64,000 nt of DNA from Nocardioides psychrotolerans (GCF_900113685.1 NZ_FOQG01000005.1:124001-188000); one strand, 5' to 3'. Shown: positions 1 to 10,032, counted from the first letter of the stretch. Notes: generated by a model not told the origin, from the sequence alone. A program made the numbers and translations.

Positions 1-2
1 AC

Positions 3-152
3 GGCGCCGACGTGGCGGCGTACTGCGGCTCGGGCGTCACCGCCACCCACGACCTGCTGGCCCTCGAGGTCGCCGGCGTGCGCGCCGCTCTCTACCCCGG
101 CAGCTGGAGCGGCTGGATCACCGACCCGACACGCCCGGTGGCCACCGGCTGA
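3..152 (+). CDS. Sulfurtransferase (rhodanese family), C-terminal part
   Basis: The frame is open from the window edge and ends at TGA 150-152, so only about 49 residues are seen. They carry the rhodanese active-site loop CGSGVTA, whose Cys is the sulfur carrier, and the ending YPGSWSGW that resembles the YPGSWSEW tail of thiosulfate or 3-mercaptopyruvate sulfurtransferases (SseA type). The catalytic second domain is therefore intact at its end; the start lies upstream of the window. The next gene begins 28 bp downstream on the same strand. Confidence 0.85.
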   Translation, partial: GADVAAYCGSGVTATHDLLALEVAGVRAALYPGSWSGWITDPTRPVATG

Positions 153-180
153 GTCCGCCACCAACGGGTACCGGGACGAC

Positions 181-792
181 ATGTCGACACTCAACGCCCT
201 GGTCCTCAACTGCACCCTGAAGAAGTCGCCCGCCGCGTCCAGCTCCGAGCTGCTCGCCACGGAGCTGGTCGCCGCGCTGGCCCAGCACGACGTCGAGAGC
301 GAGATCGTGCGGGTCGTCGACCACGACGTCCGATTCGGCGTCTCCACCGATGAGGGCGACGGCGACGGGTGGCCCGCGATCCGAGCGAAGATGCTGGCCG
401 CCGACATCTTCGTCGTGGCCACGCCGATCTGGATGGGCCAGCCGGGCTCGGTTGCCAAGATGGTCCTCGAGCGGCTCGACGCCGAGATCAGCGAGACCGA
501 CGACGAGGGCCGCATGTCGACCTTCGGGAAGGTCGCCGGTGTCGCGGTCGTGGGCAACGAGGACGGCGCCCACCACACCTCCGCCGAGCTCTTCCAGGCC
601 CTCTGCGACGTCGGATTCACGATCCCCGCCAACGGCGTGACCTACTGGGTCGGCGAGGCCATGCAGGGCACCGACTACAACGACCTCACCGAGCGGCCCG
701 AGAAGACCGCGCTGACCACCCGCACGCTCGCGGCCAACGCCGCGCACCTGGCCCGGCTGCTGAAGGGCTCGGACTACCCGCCCGTCAGCTGA
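181..792 (+). CDS. NAD(P)H-dependent flavodoxin-fold oxidoreductase
   Basis: 203 aa. The start reads LNALVLNCTLKKSP, the first beta strand and phosphate loop of flavodoxin-like FMN reductases. VVATPIWMGQPGS (about residues 79-91) is the typical second FMN-binding loop, and VVGNEDGAHHT follows where the third loop lies. It probably reduces flavin or quinone substrates with NAD(P)H in the cytosol; the substrate cannot be told. TACCGG lies 6 nt before the ATG, a poor match to a leaderless -10 box. It converges with the acyl-CoA reductase gene, ending 18 bp from it. Confidence 0.8.
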   Translation: MSTLNALVLNCTLKKSPAASSSELLATELVAALAQHDVESEIVRVVDHDVRFGVSTDEGDGDGWPAIRAKMLAADIFVVATPIWMGQPGSVAKMVLERLDAEISETDDEGRMSTFGKVAGVAVVGNEDGAHHTSAELFQALCDVGFTIPANGVTYWVGEAMQGTDYNDLTERPEKTALTTRTLAANAAHLARLLKGSDYPPVS

Positions 793-810
793 GGTCGAGC
801 GCCACGGCCA

Positions 811-2820
811 TCACCAGTGGATGCCCTTGAACACCTTCGCCAGCATGATCTGCTCCGACTCGCGCGTGCCACCGGTGGCATCCGCGCCCTTGGCGGCCGC
901 TGAGTCGGGGAAGACGTGATAGGCCATGTTGAGCACCCGGAAGGCGAGCTTGGGCGCGACCGTGTGCGCGATCGCTCCGGCATTGCCGAGCATCGTGTTG
1001 ATCTCGTGGGGGCGCTCGACCATCGCGGTGACCACCAGGTCCGCGGCCTGCGCCGGTGAGATCGTGGGGAACTTGTCGTAGAGCTTGGTCGGCGCGATCA
1101 TCGGCGTCCGCACGAGCGGCATGTGGATGTTGGTGAAGGTCACCCCGTCACCCACGAGCTCCGACGACACGACGTTGCTCCAGGAGTCCAGCGCCGCCTT
1201 CGAGGCGACGTACGCCGAGAACCGCGGCGGGTTGGTCTGCACCCCGATAGAGCTGATGTTGACGACGTGCCCGCGGTGCTGGTCGCGCATCGTCGGCACC
1301 AGCCCCATGATCAGCCGGATGGCCCCGAAGTAGTTGAGCTGCATGGTGCGCTCGAAGTCGTGGAAGCGGTCGTGCGAGAGCTTCAACGAGCGGCGGATCG
1401 AACGGCCGGCGTTGTTGATGACGAAGTCGACCGACGGCAGCTCGGTGACCATCTGCTCGCACAGCCGGTCGATCGCCTCGAGGTCGGAGAGGTCGCAGGG
1501 GTAGACGTGGGCGGTGCCGCCGCGCATCTCGATGGTGGCCTTGGTGTCCTCGAGCTTGTCCTTGCCGCGCGCGACGAGGACCGGGATGCCGCCGGCCTGG
1601 GCGACCTTGAGCGCCACGACCTGGCCGATGCCCGAAGATGCACCGGTGATGACCACGTGCTTGCCGGTCAGCGCCGCGCGGATCTTGGGGTCGCGGCCGG
1701 TCGACTCGTCGAGGTGCTCCTCCCAGTAGTTCCACAGGGTGCGGGCGTAGGACTCGAGGTCGGGCACCGCGATGCCTGACCCGGCCAGCGCCTTCTCGGT
1801 GCGGCGGGAGTCGAAGGCGGCCGTGAAGCCGGTGTGGGCGAGCACCTCGGCGGGGATGCCGAGGCGGCCGACGGTCTGGTCGAGCAGCAGCTGCACAGCC
1901 GGGTTCTTCACCAGGCCGGTGAGCACGTTGGAGGGACGCAGGCGCCGGGGGAGCAGCGCCATCGGACCGCCCTGGGTGAGCGAGCGGTCCAGGGGCATCA
2001 CGAACGTCGGGGCGCCCGCCGCCTTGCAGAAGGCGTTGACCATGTCGAGGGTCGGCTGCGGCTCCGGGTTGACCAGGTGGAAGGCCTCTCCGTCGTGGCC
2101 GGGCAGGTGCGCGAGGTGGTCCATCGCCTTGGCGACGTAGTCGACGGGCACCACGTTGGTGTCGCCGAGGTCCATCCCGACCAGCGGCAGCCAAGCCGGC
2201 AGGGTGTCGCGCATGAGCTTCATCAGCGGGAAGAAGTAGTAGGGGCCGTCGACCTTGTCCATGGCCCCGGTCTGGCTGTCACCCACCACGATCGCGGGGC
2301 GGTAGACGCGCCACGGCACGCCCGCCTCCTCGCGCACGATGCGCTCGGACTCGAACTTCGTGCGGTGGTAGGGCGACGGCAGGTGCTGGCCCTCGTCGAA
2401 CATCGTCTCGTCGAAACGACCCCGGAACTCCCCGGCCGCCGCCACGGAGGAGACCTGGTGGAAGCACCCGGCGCGCAGCGCGTCGGCGAGCGAGACCGCG
2501 TTGCGGGTGCCGCCGACGTTCATTGCCTCGTTGGTCGCGTCGTCGGCGGTCATGTCGTAGATCGCCGCGAGGTGGAAGAAGTGGTCGACGGACCCGGCGT
2601 GATCGGTCACCCAGTCGTCGTCGACGCCGAGGCCGGGCTCACCGAGGTCACCGACGACCGGCACCACCCTGGCGGAGCCCCAACGCTTGATCAGCGCCTC
2701 CATGCGGTTCATCGAGCCGGCGCGCACCAGGACGAAGATGTCGCCCTCGCGGTGGTCGACGAGCTCTTGGACGAGGTGGCGGCCGATGAACCCGGTGGCG
2801 CCGGTCACGAAGTACGACAT
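811..2820 (-). CDS. Bifunctional SDR protein, fatty acyl-CoA reductase type (AcrA1-like)
   Basis: 669 aa with two Rossmann domains. The N-terminal half is an extended SDR of the male-sterility/NAD-binding_4 class: TGATGFIG at residues 7-14 and a YHRTK (YxxxK) catalytic pair near residue 150. The C-terminal half (from about residue 385) is a classical SDR with TGASSGIG, NNAG and YVASK. This order and length match mycobacterial AcrA1 (about 650 aa), which reduces fatty acyl-CoA with NADPH. The likely product is a fatty aldehyde or alcohol for wax or lipid synthesis. The function is by family; the substrate chain length is unknown. It stands alone between convergent and same-strand neighbours. 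Confidence 0.8.
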   Translation of the reverse strand: MSYFVTGATGFIGRHLVQELVDHREGDIFVLVRAGSMNRMEALIKRWGSARVVPVVGDLGEPGLGVDDDWVTDHAGSVDHFFHLAAIYDMTADDATNEAMNVGGTRNAVSLADALRAGCFHQVSSVAAAGEFRGRFDETMFDEGQHLPSPYHRTKFESERIVREEAGVPWRVYRPAIVVGDSQTGAMDKVDGPYYFFPLMKLMRDTLPAWLPLVGMDLGDTNVVPVDYVAKAMDHLAHLPGHDGEAFHLVNPEPQPTLDMVNAFCKAAGAPTFVMPLDRSLTQGGPMALLPRRLRPSNVLTGLVKNPAVQLLLDQTVGRLGIPAEVLAHTGFTAAFDSRRTEKALAGSGIAVPDLESYARTLWNYWEEHLDESTGRDPKIRAALTGKHVVITGASSGIGQVVALKVAQAGGIPVLVARGKDKLEDTKATIEMRGGTAHVYPCDLSDLEAIDRLCEQMVTELPSVDFVINNAGRSIRRSLKLSHDRFHDFERTMQLNYFGAIRLIMGLVPTMRDQHRGHVVNISSIGVQTNPPRFSAYVASKAALDSWSNVVSSELVGDGVTFTNIHMPLVRTPMIAPTKLYDKFPTISPAQAADLVVTAMVERPHEINTMLGNAGAIAHTVAPKLAFRVLNMAYHVFPDSAAAKGADATGGTRESEQIMLAKVFKGIHW

Positions 2821-2873
2821 GACCGGAGAGTACTAGCAGGTAACCCTCGGGGGCAGGGGTCGAGCGGGTCGGG

Positions 2874-3872
2874 CTACTGGTCGCCGCCGCCGAACATGAT
2901 CTCGTCCCAGCTCGGCACCGAGGCACGCCCACGCTTCTTGGCGGGACGGCGGGCCGGCGGCTCGTTCTCGGCGGGGTCGTTCTTGTCGGGGTCGTTCTCG
3001 TCAGGGCCGCTCTCGGTCACGGACTCGGCGGCACTCTCCGCAGACGGCGCCTCGGCGGCGGCGGCCTCGGTGGCCTCCTCGCGTGCCTCCGGGTCGTCGG
3101 AGGCGGGGGAGTCGTCGAGGAACGCCTCGAGCGGGATGTCGCCGCCGAGGTCGGCGGTCGCGCCCTCCGGCTGGGGGTCGTCGCTGACCATCTCGATGAC
3201 GTCGTCGCCCAGGGGCAGCTCGTCGGCAGGGACGGCGGACAGGCGTCGGGTGCGCGCGGAGCGCAGGTCGTCACGGGGCTCGGGGGCGGACGCGACGGCC
3301 TCGCCGACCAGCCAGCGGGCGTCCTCGTTTGCGAGGAGCACGAAGTTGCCCGGGGCGTCGAAGGTGAGCTCGGCAGTGCCCTTGCGCTTGATCGACTCGA
3401 AGGTCCCGCGCAGCGACCACCGCCCGTCCTCGCGCCGCCAGGCGTCCCACGTCACCGTGGTGGGGTCGACGTTGAGCGAGCGGAGGTGCGCCTCGACGGC
3501 GTCGCCGAGGGTGCGGGCACCGCCCGCCGGCTCGCCCGTCGTGCGACGCACGGTGGAGCGCTGCGCCCGGTCGGCGATGTGTTCACGCTCGGCGAGCACC
3601 GGCCCGGCGTAGATCATGATCTTCTCGATGCTGGTCTGCGCGGCCTGCGCGACGGCTTCGGGCGACTCGCCGGCCCGGATGCGGGCCTGGATGTCGCGGG
3701 GACGGAGGGATGAGTCCATCTGAATCTCCAACTGGCCGAGGCGAGAGCTGTCGCCGCGGAGTGCGGCCCGCAGGCGGCGGTCGAGGTCGAGGGTGAACTC
3801 CACCCCCGCATCGCTGACCAGGAGCAGGCGCTGTCCGTCGTCGCTCACTCCTGCGAGCGTGAGGTGCGCCAT
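2874..3872 (-). CDS. sepH: Septation protein SepH (DUF3071)
   Basis: 332 aa from the ATG at 3872, chosen because MAHLTLAGVSDDGQRLLL is the conserved SepH beginning; the frame upstream runs antisense to the next gene. The N-terminal DUF3071 domain (about 1-170) has the LGQLEIQMDSSLRPRDIQAR stretch and a predicted helix-turn-helix (SPEAVAQAAQTSIEKIMIYAG). The C-terminal half is acidic and disordered and ends with SWDEIMFGG, a typical terminal motif. In Streptomyces and Mycobacterium SepH stimulates FtsZ assembly at the division site. Cytosolic. Confidence 0.92.
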   Translation of the reverse strand: MAHLTLAGVSDDGQRLLLVSDAGVEFTLDLDRRLRAALRGDSSRLGQLEIQMDSSLRPRDIQARIRAGESPEAVAQAAQTSIEKIMIYAGPVLAEREHIADRAQRSTVRRTTGEPAGGARTLGDAVEAHLRSLNVDPTTVTWDAWRREDGRWSLRGTFESIKRKGTAELTFDAPGNFVLLANEDARWLVGEAVASAPEPRDDLRSARTRRLSAVPADELPLGDDVIEMVSDDPQPEGATADLGGDIPLEAFLDDSPASDDPEAREEATEAAAAEAPSAESAAESVTESGPDENDPDKNDPAENEPPARRPAKKRGRASVPSWDEIMFGGGDQ

Positions 3873-4019
3873 CGTTCTGCTTCCTGAGTCCTGCGGTGTG
3901 AGGTGGGGTGCCCTTGTGGCCGGGTGGCCTGCGGTGAGGACGACCCTACGCCAGCAGACAGGTGCTGCCCGGTCACCGGGCGGCGTGCCCACCGGCCAAT
4001 CTCGGGCTGCCGGGGGCAC

Positions 4020-4025
4020 TATTCT
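4020..4025 (+). promoter_or_regulatory. -10 box for leaderless TRIC gene
   Basis: TATTCT fits TANNNT and is followed by 6 nt and the GTG at 4032, so transcription should begin at or next to the start codon. No Shine-Dalgarno sequence is visible. Confidence 0.6.
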
Positions 4026-4031
4026 TCCCTG

Positions 4032-4652
4032 GTGCCGAGCACCCTGGTCGTCCTGGATCTGGTGGGGATCTTCGTCTTCGCCATCTCCGGCGCGCTGGTG
4101 GCCGTTCGCAAGGACCTCGACGTCTTCGGTGTGCTCGTCCTGGCCGGCACGACGGGCCTGGGCGGCGGCTTCCTGCGCGACGTCCTCATCGACGCCACGC
4201 CCCCCGCCGCGCTGGCAGACTGGCGCTACCTGCTGGTCCCCGCGGCGGCCGGACTGCTCGCCTTCGCCTTCCACCCGCTGCTCGGGCGGATGGAGCGCAT
4301 GGTCAACGTCTTCGACGCCTTCGGGCTCGCGCTCTTCTGCGTCGCGGGCGCGACCAAGGCGCTGGAGTACGGCCTGGGTCCCTTGCCTGCGGCGCTCATG
4401 GGCATGCTGACCGGCATCGGCGGCGGGATGCTGCGCGACCTGATGGCCGGGCGCGTCCCCGTGGTCTTCCGCGGCGAGCTCTATGCGACCCCGGCCCTCG
4501 CCGGCGCAACCGTGGCCGTCCTCGGCACCCGCGCCGACCTGCCGGTCGTCGCCGTGGCCGTCACCGGTGCCGCGGTCTGCCTGACCTGGCGGCTGCTCGC
4601 CATGTGGCGTGGCTGGCAGGCCCCGATGCCCACGGGGCCCGCCAGCGTCTGA
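4032..4652 (+). CDS. TRIC-family cation channel (YadS/UPF0126)
   Basis: 206 aa, about seven membrane helices. The TRIC fold is an inverted duplication, seen here as two glycine-rich helix breaks: GTTGLGGGFLRD in the first half and GIGGGMLRD in the second. Prokaryotic TRIC proteins form trimeric channels for K+ and Na+ in the inner membrane. The GTG at 4032 was chosen over upstream in-frame starts because a -10 box ends 6 nt before it and the residues upstream are not hydrophobic. Divergent from sepH with 159 bp between the starts. Confidence 0.88.
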   Translation: MPSTLVVLDLVGIFVFAISGALVAVRKDLDVFGVLVLAGTTGLGGGFLRDVLIDATPPAALADWRYLLVPAAAGLLAFAFHPLLGRMERMVNVFDAFGLALFCVAGATKALEYGLGPLPAALMGMLTGIGGGMLRDLMAGRVPVVFRGELYATPALAGATVAVLGTRADLPVVAVAVTGAAVCLTWRLLAMWRGWQAPMPTGPASV

Positions 4653-4670
4653 GCGTCGGGGTGGCTCAGC

Positions 4671-5780
4671 TCAGCCGCCCAGGACCTCTCCGACGGGCAG
4701 CTGCAGCTCGCCCTCGACCCCGGCGCCGTCGATCAGCAACGTGCAGCTCGACGTGGCGATCGAGCAGGAGAACAGGTCGGCGCTCGCCTCCTCGCTCTCG
4801 AGCGCGATCACCCGAACGGTCTCCTCGTCGACCCACTCGTAGACCGTGGAGAAGAAGTAGCGGGTCGGTATGCTCGGGGAGAGGTCGGTTCCGTCGCGGT
4901 TGACGACCTTCACCCACTCGCTGTCGGGGGCATAGCTGGTCGCCAGGGGCGACAACACCCCGCTGCCTTCCAGCACGCCGGGCAGCGGGCGTGCGGTTCC
5001 GCGGGTCTCGCCCAGCTCGACGCCCTCCTGCCCGTAGAACGCGAGGACGCCGGCCTGCACGTCGATCAGGTCGAAGCCGTTGACGGCGCGGGCGTCGACC
5101 ACCGTGGTCCCACCGGTCGCGACGTCGACCGCGACCAGCCCGCGGGTGTCGCGCCAGTAGGCCGTGTCCCCGTCGATGGCGTAGAAGTAGGCCGGGTCGG
5201 TGTCGTCGGCCAGGTTGCTCATCCCCGGGCGGGTGGCCGAGTCGTCGTCGAGCACGATCTCGTCGTCGTCCTGGTCATAGACCTGGAACGCCGGCTGCTC
5301 CCCGGACCGGTCGACCCAGCCGACCAGCGAGCTGTCGTGGTCGCTGACCAGGCGGGGGTCCGTTGCGTCGACCGTGCCGACCTCGGTGACCTCGCCGCCG
5401 ACGACGGAAAGCACGCGACCCCGGGCGTCGGCCACGACGTAGCCCACGTCGGTGCGGACGAAGGCCCGGATCGTCTCGCCGAGGTCCGTCTCGGCCGGAC
5501 CGGCGTGCAGGATCGATCCGTCGGCCCAGGACACGAGGTCCGTGGGCAGCACGTCGGTGGCGAGGGCCCCGGCCGGGTCGGGAGTGCCGTCGTCGGAGAC
5601 CAGGGCGGGGACGACCACCGCGGCAGTGACGGCCAGCGCCGCGAGGGAGCCGGCGGCGACGAGGCCGCGCCGGCGGCGTACGCGCCGGTCGCCGGAGCGC
5701 ACCAGCAGGTCCAGGTCGGGGGGCGGGAAGTCCACGTCGACAGCGCGGTCGTGGAGCAGGTTTCGGAGCTTCTCGGTCAT
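4671..5780 (-). CDS. Membrane-anchored protein paired with ECF sigma factor
   Basis: 369 aa. Residues 1-38 are cytoplasmic and charged, then comes one transmembrane helix (GLVAAGSLAALAVTAAVVVPAL) and a large extracytoplasmic domain with repeated beta-rich segments, perhaps a beta-propeller. Its ATG overlaps the sigma gene stop by 4 nt (ATGA), so the two are translationally coupled. Position suggests an anti-sigma or signal-sensing role, but no zinc anti-sigma HxxxCxxC motif is present. I do not recognise a named family. Function is inferred from context only. Confidence 0.65.
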   Translation of the reverse strand: MTEKLRNLLHDRAVDVDFPPPDLDLLVRSGDRRVRRRRGLVAAGSLAALAVTAAVVVPALVSDDGTPDPAGALATDVLPTDLVSWADGSILHAGPAETDLGETIRAFVRTDVGYVVADARGRVLSVVGGEVTEVGTVDATDPRLVSDHDSSLVGWVDRSGEQPAFQVYDQDDDEIVLDDDSATRPGMSNLADDTDPAYFYAIDGDTAYWRDTRGLVAVDVATGGTTVVDARAVNGFDLIDVQAGVLAFYGQEGVELGETRGTARPLPGVLEGSGVLSPLATSYAPDSEWVKVVNRDGTDLSPSIPTRYFFSTVYEWVDEETVRVIALESEEASADLFSCSIATSSCTLLIDGAGVEGELQLPVGEVLGG

Positions 5781-6301
5781 CGGTTCACCACCAGGTCAGG
5801 GAGGGGGAGGAGGTCGGCGTCGTCGCCGAGGTGCTCGCGGAGCTTGGCGATGCCGGCTGACACCTGGCTCTTGACCGTGCCGACGGCACAGCCCATCGCG
5901 TCCGCGGTCTGGACCTCGGTGAGGTCCTCGTAGTAGCGCAGTACGATCGCGGCACGCTGCCGCGGCGGGAGCTGCTGGAGGCCGTCCCAGAGCCACTGGC
6001 TCTGGGTGACCGCGTCGTCGTGGCCGCTGGTCCGGCCGGCGGGCAGGACCTCGGTGGTGCGCTCGTGGCTCCAGCTCTTGCGGCGGAACCACGAGATGGC
6101 CGTGGTCGTGATGGCCTTGCGGCAGTAGGCCTCCGCGTTGCCCTTGTCGCGCAGCCGCGGCCAGGCGGCGTAGGTCTTGACCAGCGTCTCCTGCACCAGG
6201 TCCTGTGCGAGGGCCTGGTCGCCCACCATCAGGTAGGCCGCTCGGTGCAGGGCGCCCGAGCGCCCGGTCACGAACTCGGCGAACTCGTCGCGTCGTGTCA
6301 T
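5777..6301 (-). CDS. SigE-family ECF RNA polymerase sigma factor
   Basis: 174 aa. Sigma region 2 is at about residues 10-75 (AYLMVGDQALAQDLVQETLVKTY) and region 4 at about 110-160 (LPPRQRAAIVLRYYEDLTEVQTADAMG, then GTVKSQVSAG as recognition helix). This is the actinobacterial SigE/SigM-like ECF class that is usually co-transcribed with a membrane partner, as here. The start at 6301 is supported by AAGGAG 5-6 nt upstream; the frame is open further upstream but lacks a site. Likely a stress or envelope regulator; the signal is unknown. Confidence 0.9.
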   Translation of the reverse strand: MTRRDEFAEFVTGRSGALHRAAYLMVGDQALAQDLVQETLVKTYAAWPRLRDKGNAEAYCRKAITTTAISWFRRKSWSHERTTEVLPAGRTSGHDDAVTQSQWLWDGLQQLPPRQRAAIVLRYYEDLTEVQTADAMGCAVGTVKSQVSAGIAKLREHLGDDADLLPLPDLVVNR

Positions 6302-6368
6302 CGCAGCTCCTTCGTCATCCTCATGCCCACCAGACGAGGTGACGTGAGGGAAAGGTTCGCCGGGTGGC

Positions 6369-7673
6369 TCAAGGCCCCAGGACCCGGCGCAGGTAGCCGT
6401 TGGAGAAGACCCGGTCGGGGTCGAGGCGGTCGCGCATGGCGAGGAAGTCGTCGAAGCGGGGGTAGAGCGGGGCCAGCCCGTCGGCCTGGCGCGTGTGGAC
6501 CTTGCCCCAGTGGGGGCGGCCGCCGTGGACACGCATGACCTGCTCCATCAACGCGAAGTACGCCGTGTGGTCGGCGCGGCGGTGCGTGTGGAAGGCGAGG
6601 TAGAACGAGTCGCGCCCGCTGGCGGTCGACAGGGGCAGGTCGTCGGCGGGGGCGACCCGGATCTCGACGGGGAAGCTGACGGTCAGGTCGGAGGCGTCCA
6701 GGGCCGCTCGTGCCTCACGCAGGGCCGAGAGGCCGGCCGCACGCGGAACGGCGTACTCCATCTCCTTGAAGACGACATTGCGCTCGGTGGTGAAGACCCG
6801 GTGGGCCACGTCGCTGTAGGTGCGGGCGCCGAGCATCCGGGCGTTCATCCGGTTCATCCGGGGGATGACGCGCGGCGCGCGGTTGGCGGCGGCCGTGAGC
6901 AGCCCGAAGGCCTTGTTGGAGAGCAGCTCGTCGTCGACCCAGGCGCGGGTGCGTGACAGCGGCTCGGCCTCGGAGAGGTCGGCGGCGAGCCGGTCGTTGC
7001 GCTTGGTCAGCATCCGGTCGGAATGGGGGAACCAGTAGAGGTCGACGTGGTGGCTCTCGGCCACCATCTGGTCGAAGGAGCCGAGCGCCTCATCCCACCG
7101 CATCGGACGCTCGGTGGCCTCGAGCAGGAAGAGCGGCTCGACGCGGAAGGTGATGGCGGTGAGGACGCCGAGTGCGCCGAGGCCGATGCGGGCGTGCTCC
7201 AGGACGTCGGCGTTCTCCTCGGCCGTCGCACGCAGGACCTCGCCGGTGCCGGAGACCAGCTCGAGCCCGACGACCTGCGCCGCCAGGCTCGCCGCGACGC
7301 CGCCGGTGCCGTGGGTGCCGGTCGAGATCGCGCCGGCCAGCGTCTGCTCGGCGATGTCACCCATGTTGTGCAGGCTGAGGCCGAGACCCTCGAGGGCCGC
7401 GTTGAAGACCTTGAGCCGGGTGCCGGCCAGGGCGGTGACCGTCATCGCCTCCCGGTCGACGGCGACGATCCCGCTGAGCGAGTGGGGGAGCAGCATCGTG
7501 TGCTCGGGGGCCGAGATCGCGGTGAAGCTGTGGCCGGTGCCGATCATCTTCACCGTGGTGCCCTCGGTGCGCGCGCGGTGCACCTCGGCCACCACCGCGG
7601 CGGTGTCGACGGGCTGCGCCACCCGCTGCGGGCGCGCGCTGGCGAGGCCCGACCAGTTGACCCACTCAGTCAC
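6369..7673 (-). CDS. D-arabinono-1,4-lactone oxidase / FAD-linked oxidase
   Basis: 434 aa. The N-terminal PCMH-type FAD-binding domain includes GTGHSFTAI (about 46-54) and [12 protein letters not shown]. The C-terminal ALO domain carries the family signature HWGK (in GRPHWGKVH) and ends [12 protein letters not shown]. Members oxidise aldonolactones such as arabinono- or gulonolactone with FAD. The GTG at 7673 overlaps the stop of the upstream MFS gene by 8 nt, so the two are probably one operon. Substrate not determinable from sequence. Confidence 0.88.
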   Translation of the reverse strand: MTEWVNWSGLASARPQRVAQPVDTAAVVAEVHRARTEGTTVKMIGTGHSFTAISAPEHTMLLPHSLSGIVAVDREAMTVTALAGTRLKVFNAALEGLGLSLHNMGDIAEQTLAGAISTGTHGTGGVAASLAAQVVGLELVSGTGEVLRATAEENADVLEHARIGLGALGVLTAITFRVEPLFLLEATERPMRWDEALGSFDQMVAESHHVDLYWFPHSDRMLTKRNDRLAADLSEAEPLSRTRAWVDDELLSNKAFGLLTAAANRAPRVIPRMNRMNARMLGARTYSDVAHRVFTTERNVVFKEMEYAVPRAAGLSALREARAALDASDLTVSFPVEIRVAPADDLPLSTASGRDSFYLAFHTHRRADHTAYFALMEQVMRVHGGRPHWGKVHTRQADGLAPLYPRFDDFLAMRDRLDPDRVFSNGYLRRVLGP

Positions 7674-8862
7674 GTGTCACCACGGGCACCACGATAGGGC
7701 GGATCGCCTGGGCCGCCAGCAGGGCGAGCAGACCACCCGCGACCGGCACCAGGTAGGCGGCCGACGCGCCCTGGGTGTCGATCACGACCCCGGCCAGCGC
7801 CGCGCCGGGGGCGACGCCGGCGACCAGGCCCGTCTGGAGGAAGGCCATCCCCTCGGTGAGTCGCGAGGGCGGCAGCACCTTCTCCGAGAGCGACATGGTG
7901 GCGATCAGGGTCGGGGCGATGGCGAAGCCGGCCACGAAGAGCACCGCACCCATCACCACCATCGAGTCGATGAAGGTCAGGGGAAGCATCGCCACGGTCA
8001 TGGCCCGTGCCCCCCAACGCAGCCGGTGGTCCGGGCCTCGGCGCCAGGTGACGGCACCGGTCATCACACCGGCGATCAGGGAACCGGCCGCCCAGAGCGC
8101 GAGCAGCACTCCGGCGTAGACCTTGGCGCCGCGCTCCTCGGCGAAGGCGACCGTCGCCACCTCGGCGGCGCCGAAGAGGAGTCCCAGGGCCGCGGAGACG
8201 ACGGTCAGGGGGATCAACGTCCCCCACGGGATGCCCGGACGGTCGGCGCCCGGCTCCGGGCGCCGATGGGTCGGCGGCTCCGTACGACGCTGCGCGGCGA
8301 AGGCGTAGGTGCCCAGGACGCCGGTGACCAGGGCGGTGGTGAGACCGGCGACCGGGTGCACGGCCGTGGCGAGCACCGTGACCAGGATCGGACCGGTGAT
8401 GAACACGGCCTCGTCGGCCACGGCCTCGAGCGCGAAGGCGGTCTGGAGCTCGTCGGGGTCGCGCGTCGCGTGCGACCACCGCGCTCGCACGCAGGTGGCG
8501 ACCGAGGGCAACGAGGCGCCGGCCAGCACTGCGAAGAGGTAGGTCAGCAGGATCGGCCAGTCGGACTCGACCGACCACATCAGCAGCGCCAGCGCGACGC
8601 CCCAGATCGTGATGACCACCGGCAGGACCCGCGACTGCCCGACGCGGTCGATGAGGCGCCCCTGCAGGATCGCGAAGAGCGCGTTGGCCAGCAGGTGGGC
8701 GGCCGACACGGCTCCCGCGACGCCGTAGGAGCCCGAGGCGTCCTCGACGAGCAGCACGATCCCGAGCCCCACCATGGAGATCGGCAGGCGCGCCACGAGA
8801 CCGGTCGCGCTGAAGAGGGCGGTGCCGGGGCGGGCCAGGATCCGACGGTAGGTGGCGAGCAT
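7666..8862 (-). CDS. MFS transporter
   Basis: 398 aa from the ATG at 8862, about 12 transmembrane helices in two halves joined by a loop rich in Arg and Pro (about residues 195-210). It belongs to the drug/solute MFS type by general features; no substrate can be assigned. The long upstream extension of the frame is antisense to hemH and was rejected. It is co-transcribed with the lactone oxidase (8-nt overlap) and is divergent from hemH with only 33 bp between the start codons, so the two promoters interleave. Confidence 0.85.
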   Translation of the reverse strand: MLATYRRILARPGTALFSATGLVARLPISMVGLGIVLLVEDASGSYGVAGAVSAAHLLANALFAILQGRLIDRVGQSRVLPVVITIWGVALALLMWSVESDWPILLTYLFAVLAGASLPSVATCVRARWSHATRDPDELQTAFALEAVADEAVFITGPILVTVLATAVHPVAGLTTALVTGVLGTYAFAAQRRTEPPTHRRPEPGADRPGIPWGTLIPLTVVSAALGLLFGAAEVATVAFAEERGAKVYAGVLLALWAAGSLIAGVMTGAVTWRRGPDHRLRWGARAMTVAMLPLTFIDSMVVMGAVLFVAGFAIAPTLIATMSLSEKVLPPSRLTEGMAFLQTGLVAGVAPGAALAGVVIDTQGASAAYLVPVAGGLLALLAAQAIRPIVVPVVTRD

Positions 8863-8871
8863 GGGAGGTTG

Positions 8872-8889
8872 AGGGTAGGTCCATACGAT
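8872..8889. promoter_or_regulatory. Interleaved divergent -10 boxes (MFS and hemH)
   Basis: On the plus strand TACGAT (8884-8889) ends 6 nt before the hemH GTG. On the minus strand TACCCT (8877-8872) ends 9 nt before the MFS ATG. The two promoters share about 33 bp, so one may hinder the other. Confidence 0.5.
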
Positions 8890-8895
8890 GGGGTA

Positions 8896-10032
8896 GTGCC
8901 CAATCCTGACTCGTCGGTCCCCGCGGCCAACCCCGCCACCAACCCCGCCGCCAATCCCGCCGCCCCCTACGACGCCCTCCTCCTGGTCTCCTTCGGAGGC
9001 CCGGAGGCGCCCGAGGACGTGGTCCCGTTCCTCGAGAACGTCACCCATGGCCGGGGCATCCCGCGCGAGCGGCTCGAGCAGGTCGGCGAGCACTACTCCC
9101 TCTTCGGCGGCAAGTCCCCCATCAACGACCTCAACCGCGACCTCCTGAAGCGGATCGAGGCCGACCTGGCCGGCGCCGGGATCGACCTCCCGGTCTACTG
9201 GGGCAACCGCAACTGGGACCCCTACCTCAAGGACACGCTCGCGCAGATGGCCGCCGACGGCGTCACCCGAGCCGCCTGCTTCGTCACCAGCACCTACTCG
9301 TCGTGGTCGAGCTGCAGGCAGTACCGCGAGAACCTCTACGACGCCGTCGACGGCCTCGAGGGTGCCCCGCAGCTGGACAAGCTGCGCCACTACTTCAACC
9401 ACCCGGGCTTCATCGAGCCGATCGTGGACGCCACGCTGGCCTCGCTCGCCGAGCTGCCCGAGGACGTCCGCGCCGGCGCCCACCTGGCCTTCGTCACGCA
9501 CTCGATACCGCTCTCGATGAACGACACCAGCGGACCCGAGGGCGGCGCCTACGTCGACCAGCACCTCAGCGCCGTCACCGAGATCGCGCGCCAGGTGTCG
9601 CTCGTGACCGGCGTCGAGCACCCGTGGGAGCTGGCCTACTGCTCGCGCTCCGGCGCACCGCACGTCCCGTGGCTCGAGCCGGACGTCAACGACCACCTTG
9701 CGTCCCTGAAGGAGGCCGGTGCCCCCGCCGTCGTGTTGATCCCGAGCGGCTTCATCTCCGACCACATGGAGGTCATCTACGACCTCGACACCGAGGCACT
9801 GGCGACCGCGGAGGAGCTCGGGCTGCCGGCGCGACGCGCCGCGACGCCTGCCACCGACCCGCGCTTCGTGACGATGGTGCGCGACCTGCTGCTCGAGCGG
9901 GCCACCGCCGAGCGCGGCGAGGACGTCGTGCGCGCCAGCATCGGCCGACTCGACGCCCGGTGGGACAGGTGCCCCGTCGGGTGCTGCGCCAACCCGCGTG
10001 CCGACCGCCCCGCCCTCTGCGGCGACGCCTGA
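8896..10032 (+). CDS. hemH: Ferrochelatase / coproporphyrin ferrochelatase
   Basis: 378 aa. It inserts Fe2+ into the porphyrin in heme synthesis; in Gram-positive bacteria the substrate is coproporphyrin III (CpfC). Conserved parts are [19 protein letters not shown] near the start, [16 protein letters not shown], and HSIPLSM with the catalytic region. The C-terminus has CPVGCC and a further Cys, and together with the Cys of SSCRQY this fits the actinobacterial [2Fe-2S] ferrochelatases. An unusual N-terminal extension repeats Asn-Pro-Ala units (about residues 9-22). The GTG at 8896 is chosen from the leaderless -10 box. Confidence 0.93.
   Translation: MPNPDSSVPAANPATNPAANPAAPYDALLLVSFGGPEAPEDVVPFLENVTHGRGIPRERLEQVGEHYSLFGGKSPINDLNRDLLKRIEADLAGAGIDLPVYWGNRNWDPYLKDTLAQMAADGVTRAACFVTSTYSSWSSCRQYRENLYDAVDGLEGAPQLDKLRHYFNHPGFIEPIVDATLASLAELPEDVRAGAHLAFVTHSIPLSMNDTSGPEGGAYVDQHLSAVTEIARQVSLVTGVEHPWELAYCSRSGAPHVPWLEPDVNDHLASLKEAGAPAVVLIPSGFISDHMEVIYDLDTEALATAEELGLPARRAATPATDPRFVTMVRDLLLERATAERGEDVVRASIGRLDARWDRCPVGCCANPRADRPALCGDA

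Noticed and set aside
4671-5780. Calling the sigma-factor partner a zinc anti-sigma factor
   Set aside because: No HxxxCxxC motif in the cytoplasmic part; only the operon position supports an anti-sigma role.
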